A stretch of DNA of 64,000 bases, taken from positions 359,412,267-359,476,266 of the forward strand of contig NC_053040.3 in assembly GCF_002575655.3 (NCBI RefSeq), read 5' to 3'. A program made the translations under genes and the position numbers. The stretch is from Aegilops tauschii subsp. strangulata. Taxonomy: Eukaryota; Streptophyta; Magnoliopsida; Poales; Poaceae. Positions 44,021 to 54,987 of this stretch are shown piece by piece. Within the stretch, counting starts at the first letter, position 1; the number at the start of each line of letters is the position of its first letter. Below the pieces are notes generated by a model. The model saw nothing but the letters and a program-made list of their open reading frames with translations. It had not been told where the DNA came from and did no database searches.

Positions 44021-45250
44021 CTGGTGGGTCCCCGCAGTCAGGGGGGAAATCTTTTTTCATGAAATACGGTGGCCCGTCCGGTGGGTCCCTGCTGTCAGGT
44101 GGAGGAATCATTATTTTACGCGTAATAAGGAGGCATTTCCTTGCTGCGGCCGTGGACCCCGCTGTCAGCCTCTCCACGTACAGTACTCTTCCGATGGAAG
44201 TCGTTCCTTGACCATGTTGACCACGCCGTGCCGAGAGCACCAGGGTGGTGGATGATGGCGAGGCCTAGGAAGGGGACGACGCGGAGCCGGGGAAGACGCG
44301 GTGGTGGAAGCCCACGCGGAGAGGAGTATAAGGGTTGACTGGTTCGGCTGCGGTGTGAGGCTGCCGTCGTTGCAGGGCCTGGCTAGCGTTGGGAGTAGTA
44401 GGGGGCGGTGAGGCCTCCACGGCAGCATAGCCGGCCACGGAGGCAGGAGCAGGCGGCACGACCGGCGCTGCTCTGGGCAGCTGGAGCAAGAAGACTAGAG
44501 GTTGAAGAAGCACTACGGTCGTTGGATGGACATCGTATGGTCACTGGAGCTAGAATCGTTCATATTGACTAAGTTGACAAAGCCCTCCGTCCCCGTCAAC
44601 TTAGTAGGCCCACAAGTCAGCCTCCCACTATGCTGGGTCCCAGCTAGCAGGGAGGATTCATTTTTTGTGCGCAATAAGGAGGCACTTCCTTGCGTGCGAA
44701 GATATATCTGGTGGGTCCGAGCTGTCAGCGGGGGGAACGTATTTTTCGCGAACTACAGGGGCCCTTCCGGTGGGTCCCAGATGTCAGGTGGAGGAATCAT
44801 TATTTTGCGCGTAATAAGGAGGCATTTCCTTGTGTGCGGCCGTGGATACAACTGTCAGCCTCTCCATGTACAGTCCACTTCCGATGGATGTCGTTCGTTG
44901 ATCACGTTGACCACGCCGCGCTGAGAGCACCAGGGCAGTGGACGACGGCGAGGCCTACGAAGGGAACGACACAGAGCCAGGGAAGACACGGCAGTGGCTG
45001 CCCACGCGGTGGGGAGTACAAGGGTTGATTGGTTCGGCTGCCGTCGCCGGAGAATAACAGCAGGTGTGGGTGAGTAGAGGGATGGCTAGGCCAGCGATGG
45101 GAGTATGGTGGGGCGGTGAGGCCTGCGCACCAGCACAGCCGGCCGCGGGAGGAGGGAGCAGGCAGTCTCGCCGGCGCTTGTTTGAGCGGCTGGAGCAGGA
45201 AGAGCAGAGATTGAAGAAGCATGAGGGCCGTTGGATGGACATCCAACAGT
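44021..45250 (+). repeat. Two diverged direct copies of a ~0.55-kb block
   Basis: Copy 1 is about 44021-44540 and copy 2 about 44709-45250. Shared landmarks in the same order: GGTGGGTCC..TGTCAGGTGGAGGA, CGCGTAATAAGGAGGCATTT, GCTGTCAGCCTCTCC, TGGTTCGGCTG, and the end GGCCGTTGGATGGACATC. Similarity is roughly 75-80% by eye. A third, shorter relative of the GGTGGGTCCCCGCTGTCA motif lies at 46325-46350. Confidence 0.7.
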
Positions 45251-45255
45251 CACTG

Positions 45256-45895
45256 CTTGTGCGTCAACCTTTTTTAGGAAAGCCTCAAATATGTGGGAAA
45301 CAGCATACATCCCATCTGCCATTATTTCTAATAATTTACAGCCCATTTGCTAATTCTTAAGGTCTTTTTTGGAGCCCATATTCTTTTTGTTAGCATTACA
45401 GCCCATATTGTGGCCACGGTTAAAAAATTATACGAAATTTTGCATATTTCGGTGCGGTCCGAACTGTTTTTAATCCCGAAATTTCGAGTCACATTCAAAC
45501 TCATTTTAAAAATAAATGTATATCAATATAAAATCCAATAAATAGTCCACGGATAAAAATTAATGCAATTTAAAATCTCGAAATAAAAAAAGAAATTTGA
45601 AACTAATTGCCGGTTTGATGTGTTTTAAAAATGTACATCCCATTTCTCATTACTGATAGGCCATTTTCTCGGCCAGCCGAATGAAGCTCTCCTCGTCTTG
45701 AAAGTTTGCAGCCCAACAGGCCTGACAAAGCGACTTACTTGACAAATCACAAAAAAATGGGCTAGCCATTTTCAGAAAGAACAAAAAAACTACTGGGTTG
45801 GTCTGTGATAAACATAAAAGAAAAGGCTGTCTAGACAGGCCAGAGTGCCCCGCACAGCCCAGTTGACACCCTGCTTCCGTCTCAAAAACATATTA
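45256..45895. other. AT-rich sequence, probably transposon-derived
   Basis: Repeated TACAGCCCATTTGC / GAGCCCATATTCTT / TACAGCCCATATTG phrases suggest continued CACTA-related DNA. No coding frame. Confidence 0.4.
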
Positions 45896-46134
45896 GATAA
45901 ATGCCACTCCAATTATGGCGATTCATAAAAATGCCACTGCAATTTTCAAACTTTGAAAAATGCCACTGCAATTTTTGCAAACTTTGAAAAACGCCACTGC
46001 AATTTGCAAACATTGAAAAACGCCACTCCAGACTTCGAAAAATGCCACTGGAAATGGCATGAAATGGCATTTTTCAAAGTTTGGAAATTGCAGTGGCATT
46101 TCTCGGAAGCACCAGATTTGGAGTGGCATTTATC
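45896..46134. repeat. Foldback array of ATGCCACTGCAA units
   Basis: The ends are a 17-bp perfect inverted repeat (GATAAATGCCACTCCAA at 45896, complement at 46118-46134). Inside are three direct units of about 29-31 bp (AAAAATGCCACTGCAATTTT then CAAACTTTG) and two shorter variants, followed by one unit in inverted orientation (46067-46103). The stretch can fold as one long hairpin with alternative registers. Confidence 0.7.
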
Positions 46135-46640
46135 AAATTAACCCAAAACAAAAATAACTGGGCGAGCTGCTGGGTCCCTGGTGTCAGCCGCTCGTTGTGC
46201 AATTCTTTCCTTTATTGACTATGTTGACAATGGAATGGGACCTAGATGTCAGAAATCCATTAGGAGGAGCCATTTTTTTATTGGCTTGAAATAAGGAGGC
46301 ACTTGCTTGCATACTGTCATGACCTTGGTGGGTCCCCGCTGTCATCCTCTCCACGTACAATCATCTCCTGATTGTGTACGCGTCAACCTGGTAGGCCCAC
46401 AAGTCAGCCTCTAAACCCATGGCGGACAAATACAACCAATTTAAAAATATAACAACCCATTCCATACGTTCAAACAAAAAGTTCAACATTCAGAGCAAAG
46501 TAACAGGTCTGATCCAAATATAGAGTACTGAACTTCCACGTTGACAACCATCATAGCCAAGTTAACTCTCTACTCCCACTAATACTCTAGTAGTGTACAA
46601 GTACTAACTTACTCTTAGCTAACTAGATGATGCCGGCCGC
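46135..46640. other. Probable transposon-derived sequence and 3' flank of the next gene
   Basis: Contains another GTGGGTCCCCGCTGTCATCC motif (46330) like those in the CACTA body and then AT-rich sequence downstream of the minus-strand gene. Nothing else is supported. Confidence 0.4.
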
Positions 46641-46655
46641 CATCTCTGGTACACG

Positions 46656-47069
46656 CTAAACGCTGGCACCGGCGTCCTCCGCCTCGCCTCGGACTTGCCA
46701 TAGGTGCGATAGGGCGCGTTGCTCGCGTGCGTTGGCCCTTTCCATGCCGGTGTGGTCCACCGAAGCTTCGGCTTCTAAGCGGGAAACCCACTTGACGAGC
46801 TTGTAGTAAAATTCGGCGTCGCAAACGCGTGCGTGCCCGACAGCCTCTAGGGCTATTTGCCGGGCGCCGGCCTCCACCTGGTCGGCCAAGTTGCGGGCGC
46901 TCTGCTCGCGACTTAGAGCGTCGCTGCGCTGCTGCTCCATGTCCCGCTGGCGGCGCAAATCGGCAATATGCTGCTCCTCCGTCAGGTGGTCGCGCTCCAA
47001 CAACTCCTCGTACTCCCCATTGCCATCTAAAGACCGATAGAATGCCTCCTCCCTCCGTCTGCCTTCCAT
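46656..47069 (-). CDS. Small coiled-coil protein of unknown function (137 residues)
   Basis: A single uninterrupted frame from ATG at 47069 to its stop. The protein is very hydrophilic and mostly helical by composition: MEGRRREEAFYRSLDGNGEY, then LLERDHLTEEQHIADLRRQR and DALSREQSARNLADQVEAGA. The body is heptad-like with Glu, Arg, Ala and Leu, and it ends EDAGASV. A TATA-type sequence (CCTATAATTAC, minus strand, near 47254) stands about 190 bp upstream. I know of similar small Triticeae proteins near DNA transposons but recognise no domain. Position next to CACTA-like DNA and the resemblance to the relic at 6437-7026 suggest a transposon-borne gene, whereas an independent host gene is possible. 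Confidence 0.5.
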   Translation of the reverse strand: MEGRRREEAFYRSLDGNGEYEELLERDHLTEEQHIADLRRQRDMEQQRSDALSREQSARNLADQVEAGARQIALEAVGHARVCDAEFYYKLVKWVSRLEAEASVDHTGMERANAREQRALSHLWQVRGEAEDAGASV

Positions 47070-47480
47070 GAAAAACCGAACACTAGTTCCGGCGGTGACC
47101 GCCTCCGATGTCGCCTATCGCGGACGGGCCGGGGCATGGCGGACGTGGCGAGAGCGAGGATAAGTGGCGAGCGACGTCGAGCCGGTGGGGGCTTATGAGG
47201 TTAGGGCGAGTTGGTTGATGGTGCCACCGGAGAAGCCCGGGAAACAGTAATTATAGGTGGAAGGTAGGCGAACTAGCATTTCGCGGGAAACGCGACGGTC
47301 ATCGCGGTCATCGGAATTCAATGCATAAGCAGGCATGGCTTAGCGCGCCAGCCTGCCGTGGAAAACTAGAAAAAAAATGAAATTATGACGGTGCCGTCCT
47401 GTCCCATCAGTGGTGCGTCCTGTCCGTGTTGGGTCGCACACCGACATGATGGCCAACGAGTGCACTCGAATCGTCCAGAT
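47070..47480. promoter_or_regulatory. Upstream region of the small coiled-coil gene
   Basis: The only candidate element is the minus-strand TATA-like CCTATAATTAC near 47254. GC-rich 5' leader between it and the ATG. No other feature seen. Confidence 0.3.
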
Positions 47481-47486
47481 GAGGTA

Positions 47487-47578
47487 CTCCCTCCTTGTCA
47501 AAAATGATTCCACCACTCATCATCTACCTTGGTTGGTTAGATTTTTGAATTAATCCCTGCAAACCGGAAAGGAGGTAG
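47487..47578. mobile_element. Stowaway-type MITE, 92 bp
   Basis: Left end CTCCCTCCTT and right end complementary (AAGGAGGTAG), flanked on both sides by TA (47485-47486 and 47579-47580), the Stowaway/Mariner target. Internal sequence is AT-rich. Confidence 0.7.
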
Positions 47579-47605
47579 TACGTGCGTGATCCGCTATTTA
47601 TCCGT

Positions 47606-47672
47606 GTAGGATCGAGTAGGTCGGATAGTGTACGTGTAGGATTGAGTAGGTCGGATGGTGTACGTGTACGAT
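47606..47672 (+). repeat. Tandem repeat, 30-bp unit x 2.2
   Basis: GTAGGATCGAGTAGGTCGGA then TAGTGTACGT repeats with two mismatches and a partial third copy. Confidence 0.7.
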
Positions 47673-47879
47673 CGCATTAGCTGATGAACATTAGCTGGGA
47701 GATAGGGCATTTGCGAATGTTTTTGCTGGCAGTTTCTTCAGATTCGCATGGCATTTTCTTCAGAGCAGCTTGTCAGTTTCTTCAGAGGTAGGCATTTTTA
47801 TTCAAAAAACTGCCACTTCGGATCTTGCGTCGCAACTAAAACTGCCAGGAGCGCATTAGTAGGCTAGCTAGTGATCGAT

Positions 47880-47962
47880 CAGTAACTTGTAAACACTAAG
47901 CGAACAGAAATAAGGAACTGTTAGTAACTTGTAAACACTAAGAACACAGAAATAAGGATCAT
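47880..47962 (+). repeat. Direct repeat of ~40 bp, two copies
   Basis: AGTAACTTGTAAACACTAAG then an ACAGAAATAAGGA segment, repeated after a 4-bp gap. Confidence 0.7.
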
Positions 47963-49560
47963 GCTGTGCACAGCAGTAAGAGCCGATCCGTTCGAAATTT
48001 TCACACGAGACTTACGGGCCTAGCATTGTAATATGTTCACATTAGTAGCCCAAATTCAAAACCAACTAGTATGATTCCCATACATAAGATCAACATGTTA
48101 ATGCATCTCAATGATTCACAGATCATATACAAATATGTAGCTCCAAAAGCAAAGATATAGAAAAAACATCTGTTCTTCCTACTAACATGGATGCTTCTCT
48201 TGGCCAACATTCAGTACAGACAGAATGACAAATTTGTTTGTGAAGTCTACAATTCCTCTTGCAAACGGAAGTGGTTTCACCAACAGCTGGAACGATGAGA
48301 ATGAACCACACATGATGGAGGAACATCCACTGCAATATGATTTGGTCTTCTCTCGATCACACGGCGAGACTATTTTCGGAATACAAACTTTAACTTAGGC
48401 AAAATGATGCCCATTGTATAATCAGACCAAAGCAATGAAGCACCTAGTGTTGGCCAATAAATAGTACAGCTACTTTTCTGCAGTCCATGAAGTGACTATC
48501 CAATCTTTATGTGTCTATTTTCAAATGGCACTGCATGCAGTGACTATACTATTCTCTTGTGCAGTTCAACCAAAATTGCGGTCACTTTGTTTGTTTGCCA
48601 AATAGCAACGGGCAGACATCTCTGTCTGCACAAATATCAAGCAGCTAGTAAACATATACCCCACCTTGTGTTTTTGGTTTAAACACATCTCTTCCGCTTA
48701 GCATCTGTCATGTTTTGCACTGGACAATTTGATACTGTCATGTTTTGCCCTGGACAATTTCATACTGAATTGATTTGCTGGTTCAGAGCAGAAATATAGT
48801 GCCTATTCTTCATCAGACCAAGGATATCCATGTTCGCAGTGATGGAAGAGGTGAAATCGATACAACCGAAATTGAGCATCCAATCATTGAATCCTGTCCT
48901 GCACCTCCAATGTAGGTCCACCCTGCCAATAAATTCACATGCAAACCACTAGTGTTACTATCTAATGACAGTACAAAAAGAGTAGCAAGATATTATCAAA
49001 CCATGTACCTTCGTAATGAACAGCTCATAGTGCCAGCAATTGGATATAAAGGTTTAGAAGAAAACATGCTCCTAATGTTGAACCATTTGGACTTTTTGTG
49101 CAGTTCCACTAAAATAGAGCATCCCTGTTTGCACAGATATTGAAAGTGTGCCTACTATAAAAGTAGCACTAGTTGAAGCATAGACTCACAAATATAAGCA
49201 TTCCAATTTCTAAATGGGAAAAGTTAGCAAGATTGTTTCTAACCACCTGTTTGAAGGAATAAATAAGGCAACAACGGCTGATGTCAGGAAGGCATATATA
49301 GTTCTTTCTGAAAGAATGATCGATTCTTGACCTTTCCTCTTCTTTTAAGCATATTTTGTGCAGTTCAACTAAAATAAAATGCCATCACCGCCTTGACAAT
49401 TCAGTGACACTGTACAAAAGGAAATGACTTAACATTACATCATGATGTCAGGTATGTAGTCGACAGTCATTAGAGACAAACATACAGATCTCCTCCGATA
49501 ACATAATGAACATTAATTTTAACAAAGGTGTGACTAGCTTTTCCGGGATATTTTGAGTGA
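47963..49560. other. AT-rich intergenic sequence with diffuse internal repeats
   Basis: No gene is supported. A 30-bp unit (ACTGTCATGTTTTGCMCTGG and following ACAATTTSAT) is duplicated in tandem at 48705-48765. Several phrases recur between 48.5 and 50.3 kb (TTGTGCAGTTCAACTAAAAT, CTAATGACAGTA..AACCATGTACCTTC, GACACTGTACAAAA), pointing to old local duplication. Confidence 0.5.
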
Positions 49561-49561
49561 A

Positions 49562-49655
49562 CTCTACACCCTCTGTTCCTTAATATAAGATGTTTTCGTA
49601 GTTCAATTTAAAGTGCCCAAACGTCTAGTATTTAGAAAAACAGGTAGTAGTTTCC
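49562..49655. mobile_element. Degenerate Stowaway MITE
   Basis: CACCCTCTGTTCCTTAATAT then AAGATGTTTTCGTAG is the standard left end of a common Triticeae Stowaway family. The right end (AGTATTTAGAAAAACAGGTA) is a degraded complement. Confidence 0.5.
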
Positions 49656-51480
49656 TTAAGCACATATCTGGGAAAGCTTGCCACACTTTATTTATGTCCA
49701 TACGCTAATGCAACACCATTCGAATAGTACAAATATACACTAATCCAGTGGCTAGTGCAACAGTAGAATAGTTATTTTATTACACGGTACAGTACAATGG
49801 TTTTACTGAACAGATTTCAATAAACTCTAGCACTGGAAGATTTCTATAAGAATTAACAATACAAAATGTAAAGGTAACAAGTTTCAACATTGGTATACTA
49901 GCTGCGCATGAGCATTAAACCAAATACAAAATTCTGAAGGTAACTAGCATTATCAACTAATGACAGTATAAAAAAATTGCAAACCATGTACCTTCAAGGT
50001 AAATATCATTTCGAACTTGAGGGGACATAAAACTTGCTATCCCAATCTTGATAATCGTTCAAACATAAAAACTTGATCGAACGAATCAGGAGGACAGCCG
50101 GAGGAGGAGGTGCCCACTCTTGACCTTTCCTCTTGACACTGTACAAAAAAAATTGACTTATCTCATGAAAGTGAGGTATGTAATCTATAAGCATTAACAG
50201 TGCAAAAATCTGAAGGTAGTAACAAGATTCATCATTGATATACTGGTTGTGTAACAGCATTAGAATGCCTTAGCTGAAAAATCTTTAATACATCCACAAT
50301 CAACAGCTAACCCTGAAATAATCCAGTGACATTAAATGGCATTGCTTAAATTTATCGGTGGCATTTGACTGAGTGCGGCATTAGTAAAATGTGGCATCAC
50401 TTTAGTAGTAGCATTGCTTGACTTGACTGCTGGCGTTATACTAACAGCAAAAAGGTGTCAATAAGAGCATGGGAGGCCCATTCAGACAGTGAGCTCACCA
50501 GTATGATGTACCTCCACGGACGCATAGAGTGGTGAGGGGGTACGGTTGCCCAGAGCAACAAATATCCAGGCAGCATATGTGGATTACGTCCCATTTTTGT
50601 TCTCTTTAGCCACCTTTTTCCTATGTGAGAACAACAAACCAATCGACCTGGTCATTCTTTATTGCGTTGTCGTGCCTTTCTACCCTTCTTCAACCAAGAG
50701 ACACGAGACTCGTTCCTTAGCTACTGATTTCCCCCTTTTCAACCTAGATGCGGGTTCGATGCCTACTCTCTTGGATAGTATAGTCTCCCTTCCTTTCCTT
50801 AATCAACCCAGACATGGATTAGTCTGCATGAAGAAGGGTTTCCTTTAATAGTGCAAATTAAGGTTTTCGTCTGCGTGACCAGCAGAGCAGAGGATAGCAA
50901 ATTGGGAAGATGGTGGAGTGGAAAAAGATCCACATGCAGCGACGTGGCAGATGGGGCAATAGAACAAGGGTATGGTTCGAAAAGAGGTAGCATACCTGAG
51001 GGTCGGCGGGAAGTGGCTTCGCTCATGGTCGTCGTCCTCCGCACACACTACGGCAGCAAGCTTGGGGACGGACGCCATCCCGCGCGGGCGCTAGGTCTGA
51101 GAGGAAGGCCTTGTCATCAGTGCGTGACCTCGCTCGCCGACGAGGAGTGCGTCAACGCTGCACGTCCTTTTATTCCCCGGCGGATCTGTGACCACCGGTG
51201 AGGAGGGAGAGAGAGGCCGTCTTTATTAGATCTGGAGAGAGGGTGATAGTGTGAGAAGCAAGTGGGCAGCCCTTAGCAAGAAAGCGCTGAAGCTCCAGCC
51301 TATATATCTTTTTTATACTACTAGTACTAGAGGTAGAGTAGTTTATATTTTCTCTGCATACAGTACCACTTAGTCGTGCTTCAAAACTGAACGGCATGCC
51401 ATTAAAAAAATAAAGTCGAGAAATAATGCGGCACTTCGGGCCAACGCAGCCAGATCGCATTTTGCACGAGAAATTACACA
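49656..51480. other. Intergenic sequence upstream of DUF295 copy 1
   Basis: Continues the diffuse repeats to about 50.3 kb. From 51060 the sequence matches the upstream region of DUF295 copy 3 (GCCATCCCGCGCGGGYGCTA then GGTCTGA). A TATA-type CCTATATATC lies near 51298, about 0.4 kb before the first start codon. No gene seen. Confidence 0.45.
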
Positions 51481-51715
51481 GCATGTTTCGTTGACATGTG
51501 GTCCCGTTCCAACATGTCAGTGAGACGACGGTGAGTCCTTTCGTAAAATTTCCGAACGGACATCTATGTAGGCCGGGGTGCCTCTTCATGTACCGTGGCA
51601 ACCGTCCACCGCCTCTTCGCCTTCCCCTCTCGATTTGGAACTGCTGACACACGCTCTTCCTCCCTCCTCCATTTGCCTTCACCCTTCCTTCTGCCATTTT
51701 TCGATCATCTTCTCC

Positions 51716-53115
51716 ATGGAGGGAACAAGCCAGAAACGACCCCGTTATTCTTGCCCCGATCTAAAAGATGACATGTGGAGGAACTCATTGATCGGCGCGA
51801 GGTCATCACCTCGGCTAGCATGACAGGTTCGTTCAAGACCATTCTCGACTCAACTAATAACATCATTACAAGGAACCCAAGGGTCCAGGAGAAGTTTGAT
51901 CTCCCTTATCTTCTTCGCTATAAGCATGTTCGCATGGGCGCGGACGACGGAGGCCTCGCCTTGTGCAAGTTGATGCCACTTCATGACGATACGTGTGATG
52001 TCAAGATGCCATCGCTTAAGGGTAAGGCATGGGCTGGCGCAAATGGATATTGGGTTGTTTATATTGGGTACAATTGCGAGTGGGAACTTGTGAATGTGTA
52101 CACTCGTCAGCGGATTCCACTTCCAAAAATCTCAGAGTGCCCTGAGGTTGAGCACACAGATGATCTACGTACGTTCAAATACGATCATGGTGGCTGTCAT
52201 CTATGGAAGACAGCAATTTGTCGAGTTCCCAACCGCTCTTGGAATTACGAGAACTATGAAGTTGTTGCTATCTTCGACAAGCTTGTTGCCTTCGTTACTG
52301 ATTCCATGGTTCGTCCATGGATATTGATCAAAAATCAGTTTCTGTACACGGATGAGTACTGTGATGCAATTGAATACGAGGATCTTGTGTTTGCTGCCAC
52401 CACTCGTGGCACTGTTTTTGCATGGGATCCTCGTAGTTTCAGTACGTTTGTCTTCCACCGTAATTATAATTGTTTCATCCACATGCATGCGGGTTAGCAA
52501 GTTTCCCTTTACTAATTAACCTTCTTGTGTTTACAAGGTCTTGTGAACATTCCACCACCTATACTTGAAAATTTTTATAACCAAGGGGGAGATGATGATG
52601 GTGATGATCACGAGCATGAGGACGAGCAGAACTTATATACTCAGTGGCTCCTGGCAACTAATTCCGATGGATCACCTCTTCTTGTCTGTATACAGTGCAC
52701 TCAGATTGTTACTATTGAGGGAGCACGTGTTGTCTCCCATGGTCGCTCTCTCCGGACCTATTCCAACACCCGTTGCAGGGTATTCGGGATGGATACTAGT
52801 GTGCTAGCGCCAACACCTTCTCCCTGGTTCAGTATTGATAGTTTTGGAGAAAACTCGCTCTTCCTTGGACCAAACTATCCAATGATGGTGAAAGGCGATC
52901 CAGCTGCTGTTGACACGACGTTACTACCATTTATGAGAAGCAACTGTATCTATACCTCGGACATTGCGGTGGTTCCCTATCCTGGTCCTGATATATGCCG
53001 CTTCAGCCTGGATGATCAGTCCTGCGTTGCTCTTGATATTGACAATAGCCGGCCCTTCCCAGAGCACCTATGGTTCAAAGCAAGCGTTTCCAACGCCGAG
53101 GATTGGTTGAGTTGA
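51716..53115 (+). pseudogene. DUF295 (KIB1-4 beta-propeller / F-box-type) gene, copy 1; early frameshift
   Basis: Plant DUF295 proteins pair an F-box or F-box-like N-terminus, for substrate capture by SCF ubiquitin ligases, with a KIB-type propeller; many are orphan and fast evolving. Start ATG 51716 (CATGG context), exon 1 to 52441, 96-bp GT..AG intron, exon 2 52538-53115. The start reads SQKRPRYSCPDLKDD. A one-base loss at about 51772-51776, by comparison with the other two copies, then shifts the frame. The rest is uninterrupted: EELIDRREVITSASMTGSFK, ECEW-type WELVNVYTRQRIPLPKISEC, then exon 2 with NIPPPILENFYNQGGDDDGD, an Asp/His-rich stretch and the typical C-terminal SNCIYTSD and FSLDDQS. 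Translation from the Met at about 51820 could still give some 390 residues, lacking the N-terminal F-box-like part. Least damaged of the three. Confidence 0.7.
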
Positions 53116-54690
53116 AGTTTATTTCATTGCTTGTTATTTGTTGTGTGATGAAAACTTTAGTATTTACTAGAATGTTTTGTTGGAAATAATCTATAATCCA
53201 ACATGTATCCTCGTTGTCGTTGTGTGTTGTTGACTTTTTGTATGTAATGAATGGTACAGTTGCAAATGCATGTCATAGACTCAATTTATGAATGGTTTTC
53301 GAGTCACTTCTTGGAGTGTGAGTACCATAGTAGTATAGCCAGCATCCGGTTAGGATATGAAGTTGCCACATCACATAGTGCCAACCTAATATTGGAGTAT
53401 GCTAGCCCTCCACCGGCGCGCCGCTTCAAATTGCGGACGAAGTGAGAGGTCGCGTCACCTTGTGTCCAGATCTGAGATGCCATGTATACCAGATGAATGA
53501 CTCCAAGTTCGACAACCGTGATGCTAGGTGTGAGCCGAGGAACACTGTTGGAGAGACCCCCCTTATAATTTTCCTACATTGGTCGTTTGATTCATAGGAT
53601 AGAATGCTATAGGATTTTTCCCTATGTAATCATGTTTTAATTGGAAATCTAGTATCCACTCAAACTTTTGTTTCACTTCCTTTGTTCCTACGAACAGAGT
53701 ACTTGCTCTAAATGATGTGCCGCTGCAAGAGCCGCCTATATTAATTAACCATGCTCTAAAAAGGTGGACCAACTTTGGCTATAGTATTACTGTAGTACTA
53801 GGTTAGTAGGTGACCTTGCGCTTGGCTCTTCTCCTCTTCTGGAAGTCGAACAATAATGATGGTACTATAGTAGTACTTCTAGCAATCTAACACGAAATGA
53901 ATTGCTGCACGTCCATCGCTTGTAAGCAAAAGTTTCTCCTCATGCTACGAGCCACCGCGCACGCGTTGGCGAGGGAGAAGGAGTAGTAATAAGCAAGCTT
54001 CTCGTCATTCTGCGAGTTGATGGGACACATCAAAGTTACGTATTTGTTAGTACTCTCTTCAAAAAGGGCCGACCATGTCCATGGCTACCATCCTGTGCTC
54101 TGTCATTGAGTACATGCACTATTCACGTGCCATCAAGGAGAAAAAATATTGCGTAGTACTAGGTGCCATCGAAGTGCACGACTCACTTACGCACTGCATA
54201 TCTCCATTTTCTTGCATGACACGCCACCTTGATGCTAGATGTCCTGTGTGTCATGGAGGCATATAGTATGATTTTTAAAATGGAGGCATATCGATGTCCC
54301 GTGTGTCAGCAAAAGGATGAACAAAGCTCATGTCTTAAACGAAATAGTGGAAGAACATAGATTCCCGACGACCGAGAAGGAGCAACAAACCTCACGGTGG
54401 AGCGTCTGCACTCATAATATTTTATATTATTCAGCGATATAAAATCAACCAAATCTCTCCACGTTCCTATACCATTCTATAGTATGAGAATAACTTTCAA
54501 CGTAAGCCATTGATTCACTCTATCCAATGGTCATAGTTGGAAAGTCCAAACAAAACCAAGCATTGGATCAACTCTTTTAGCACTTAGATTGTTGCCGCCT
54601 GCCCACCTAGCCCACCTATATATCCGCTCACGTGTGATGACCACAGGAGCTATCCACTCAGATTGTATGTTAAAAAAATAAAGGTCGATA
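53116..54690. other. Downstream of DUF295 copy 1, intergenic
   Basis: To about 53400 it matches the 3' flank of copy 3 (TGTGTGATGAAAACTTTAGT, GAAGTTGCCACATCACATAG), including a likely polyadenylation region near 53240. The remainder has no supported gene. Confidence 0.5.
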
Positions 54691-54987
54691 ACTAATGCGG
54701 CACCTCGGCCAACGCGGCCAGATCGCATTTTGCACGAGAAATTACACACCATATTTCGTTGACATGTGGTCCCGTTCCAACATGTCAGTGAGACGACGGT
54801 GAGTCCTTTTGTACAATTTCCGAACGGACGTGTAGGCCGGGGCGCCTCTTCGTGTATCATGGCAAACTGGCAATCGTCCACCAACTCTTCGCCTTTCCCT
54901 CTCGATTTGGAACTGTTGTCGCACACTCTTCCTCCCTCCTCCATTTTCCTTCACCCTTCCTTCTGCCATTGTTTGATCGTCTTCTCC

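Larger units (their letters stand above)
42420..45255 (+). mobile_element. Non-autonomous CACTA-like element, left end and body; right end not located
   Basis: Opens CACTACAAAAAAAAGACACA (42420), close to the inverted terminus at 4121. It is followed by a GGGCCG-containing segment, a subterminal GATGAACAG array (42890-43560), poly-ACGT palindromes (GTACGTACGT, 43780-43935) and two copies of a ~0.55-kb GC-rich block. No transposase. A matching TTTTTTGTAGTG end was not found to the right, so the true end may be as far as about 46.5 kb or be deleted. Confidence 0.55.

Noticed and set aside
48123..50260. Several 60-84-codon frames and GTACATGG splice-like motifs suggesting a multi-exon minus-strand gene
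   Set aside because: The repeated phrases are noncoding duplications; no consistent reading frame joins them.
51170..51697. 175-codon minus-strand frame upstream of DUF295 copy 1
   Set aside because: The same antisense frame appears in pieces in front of the other copies (54531-54969, 57200-57922) and simply reflects the duplicated GC-rich leader on the wrong strand.
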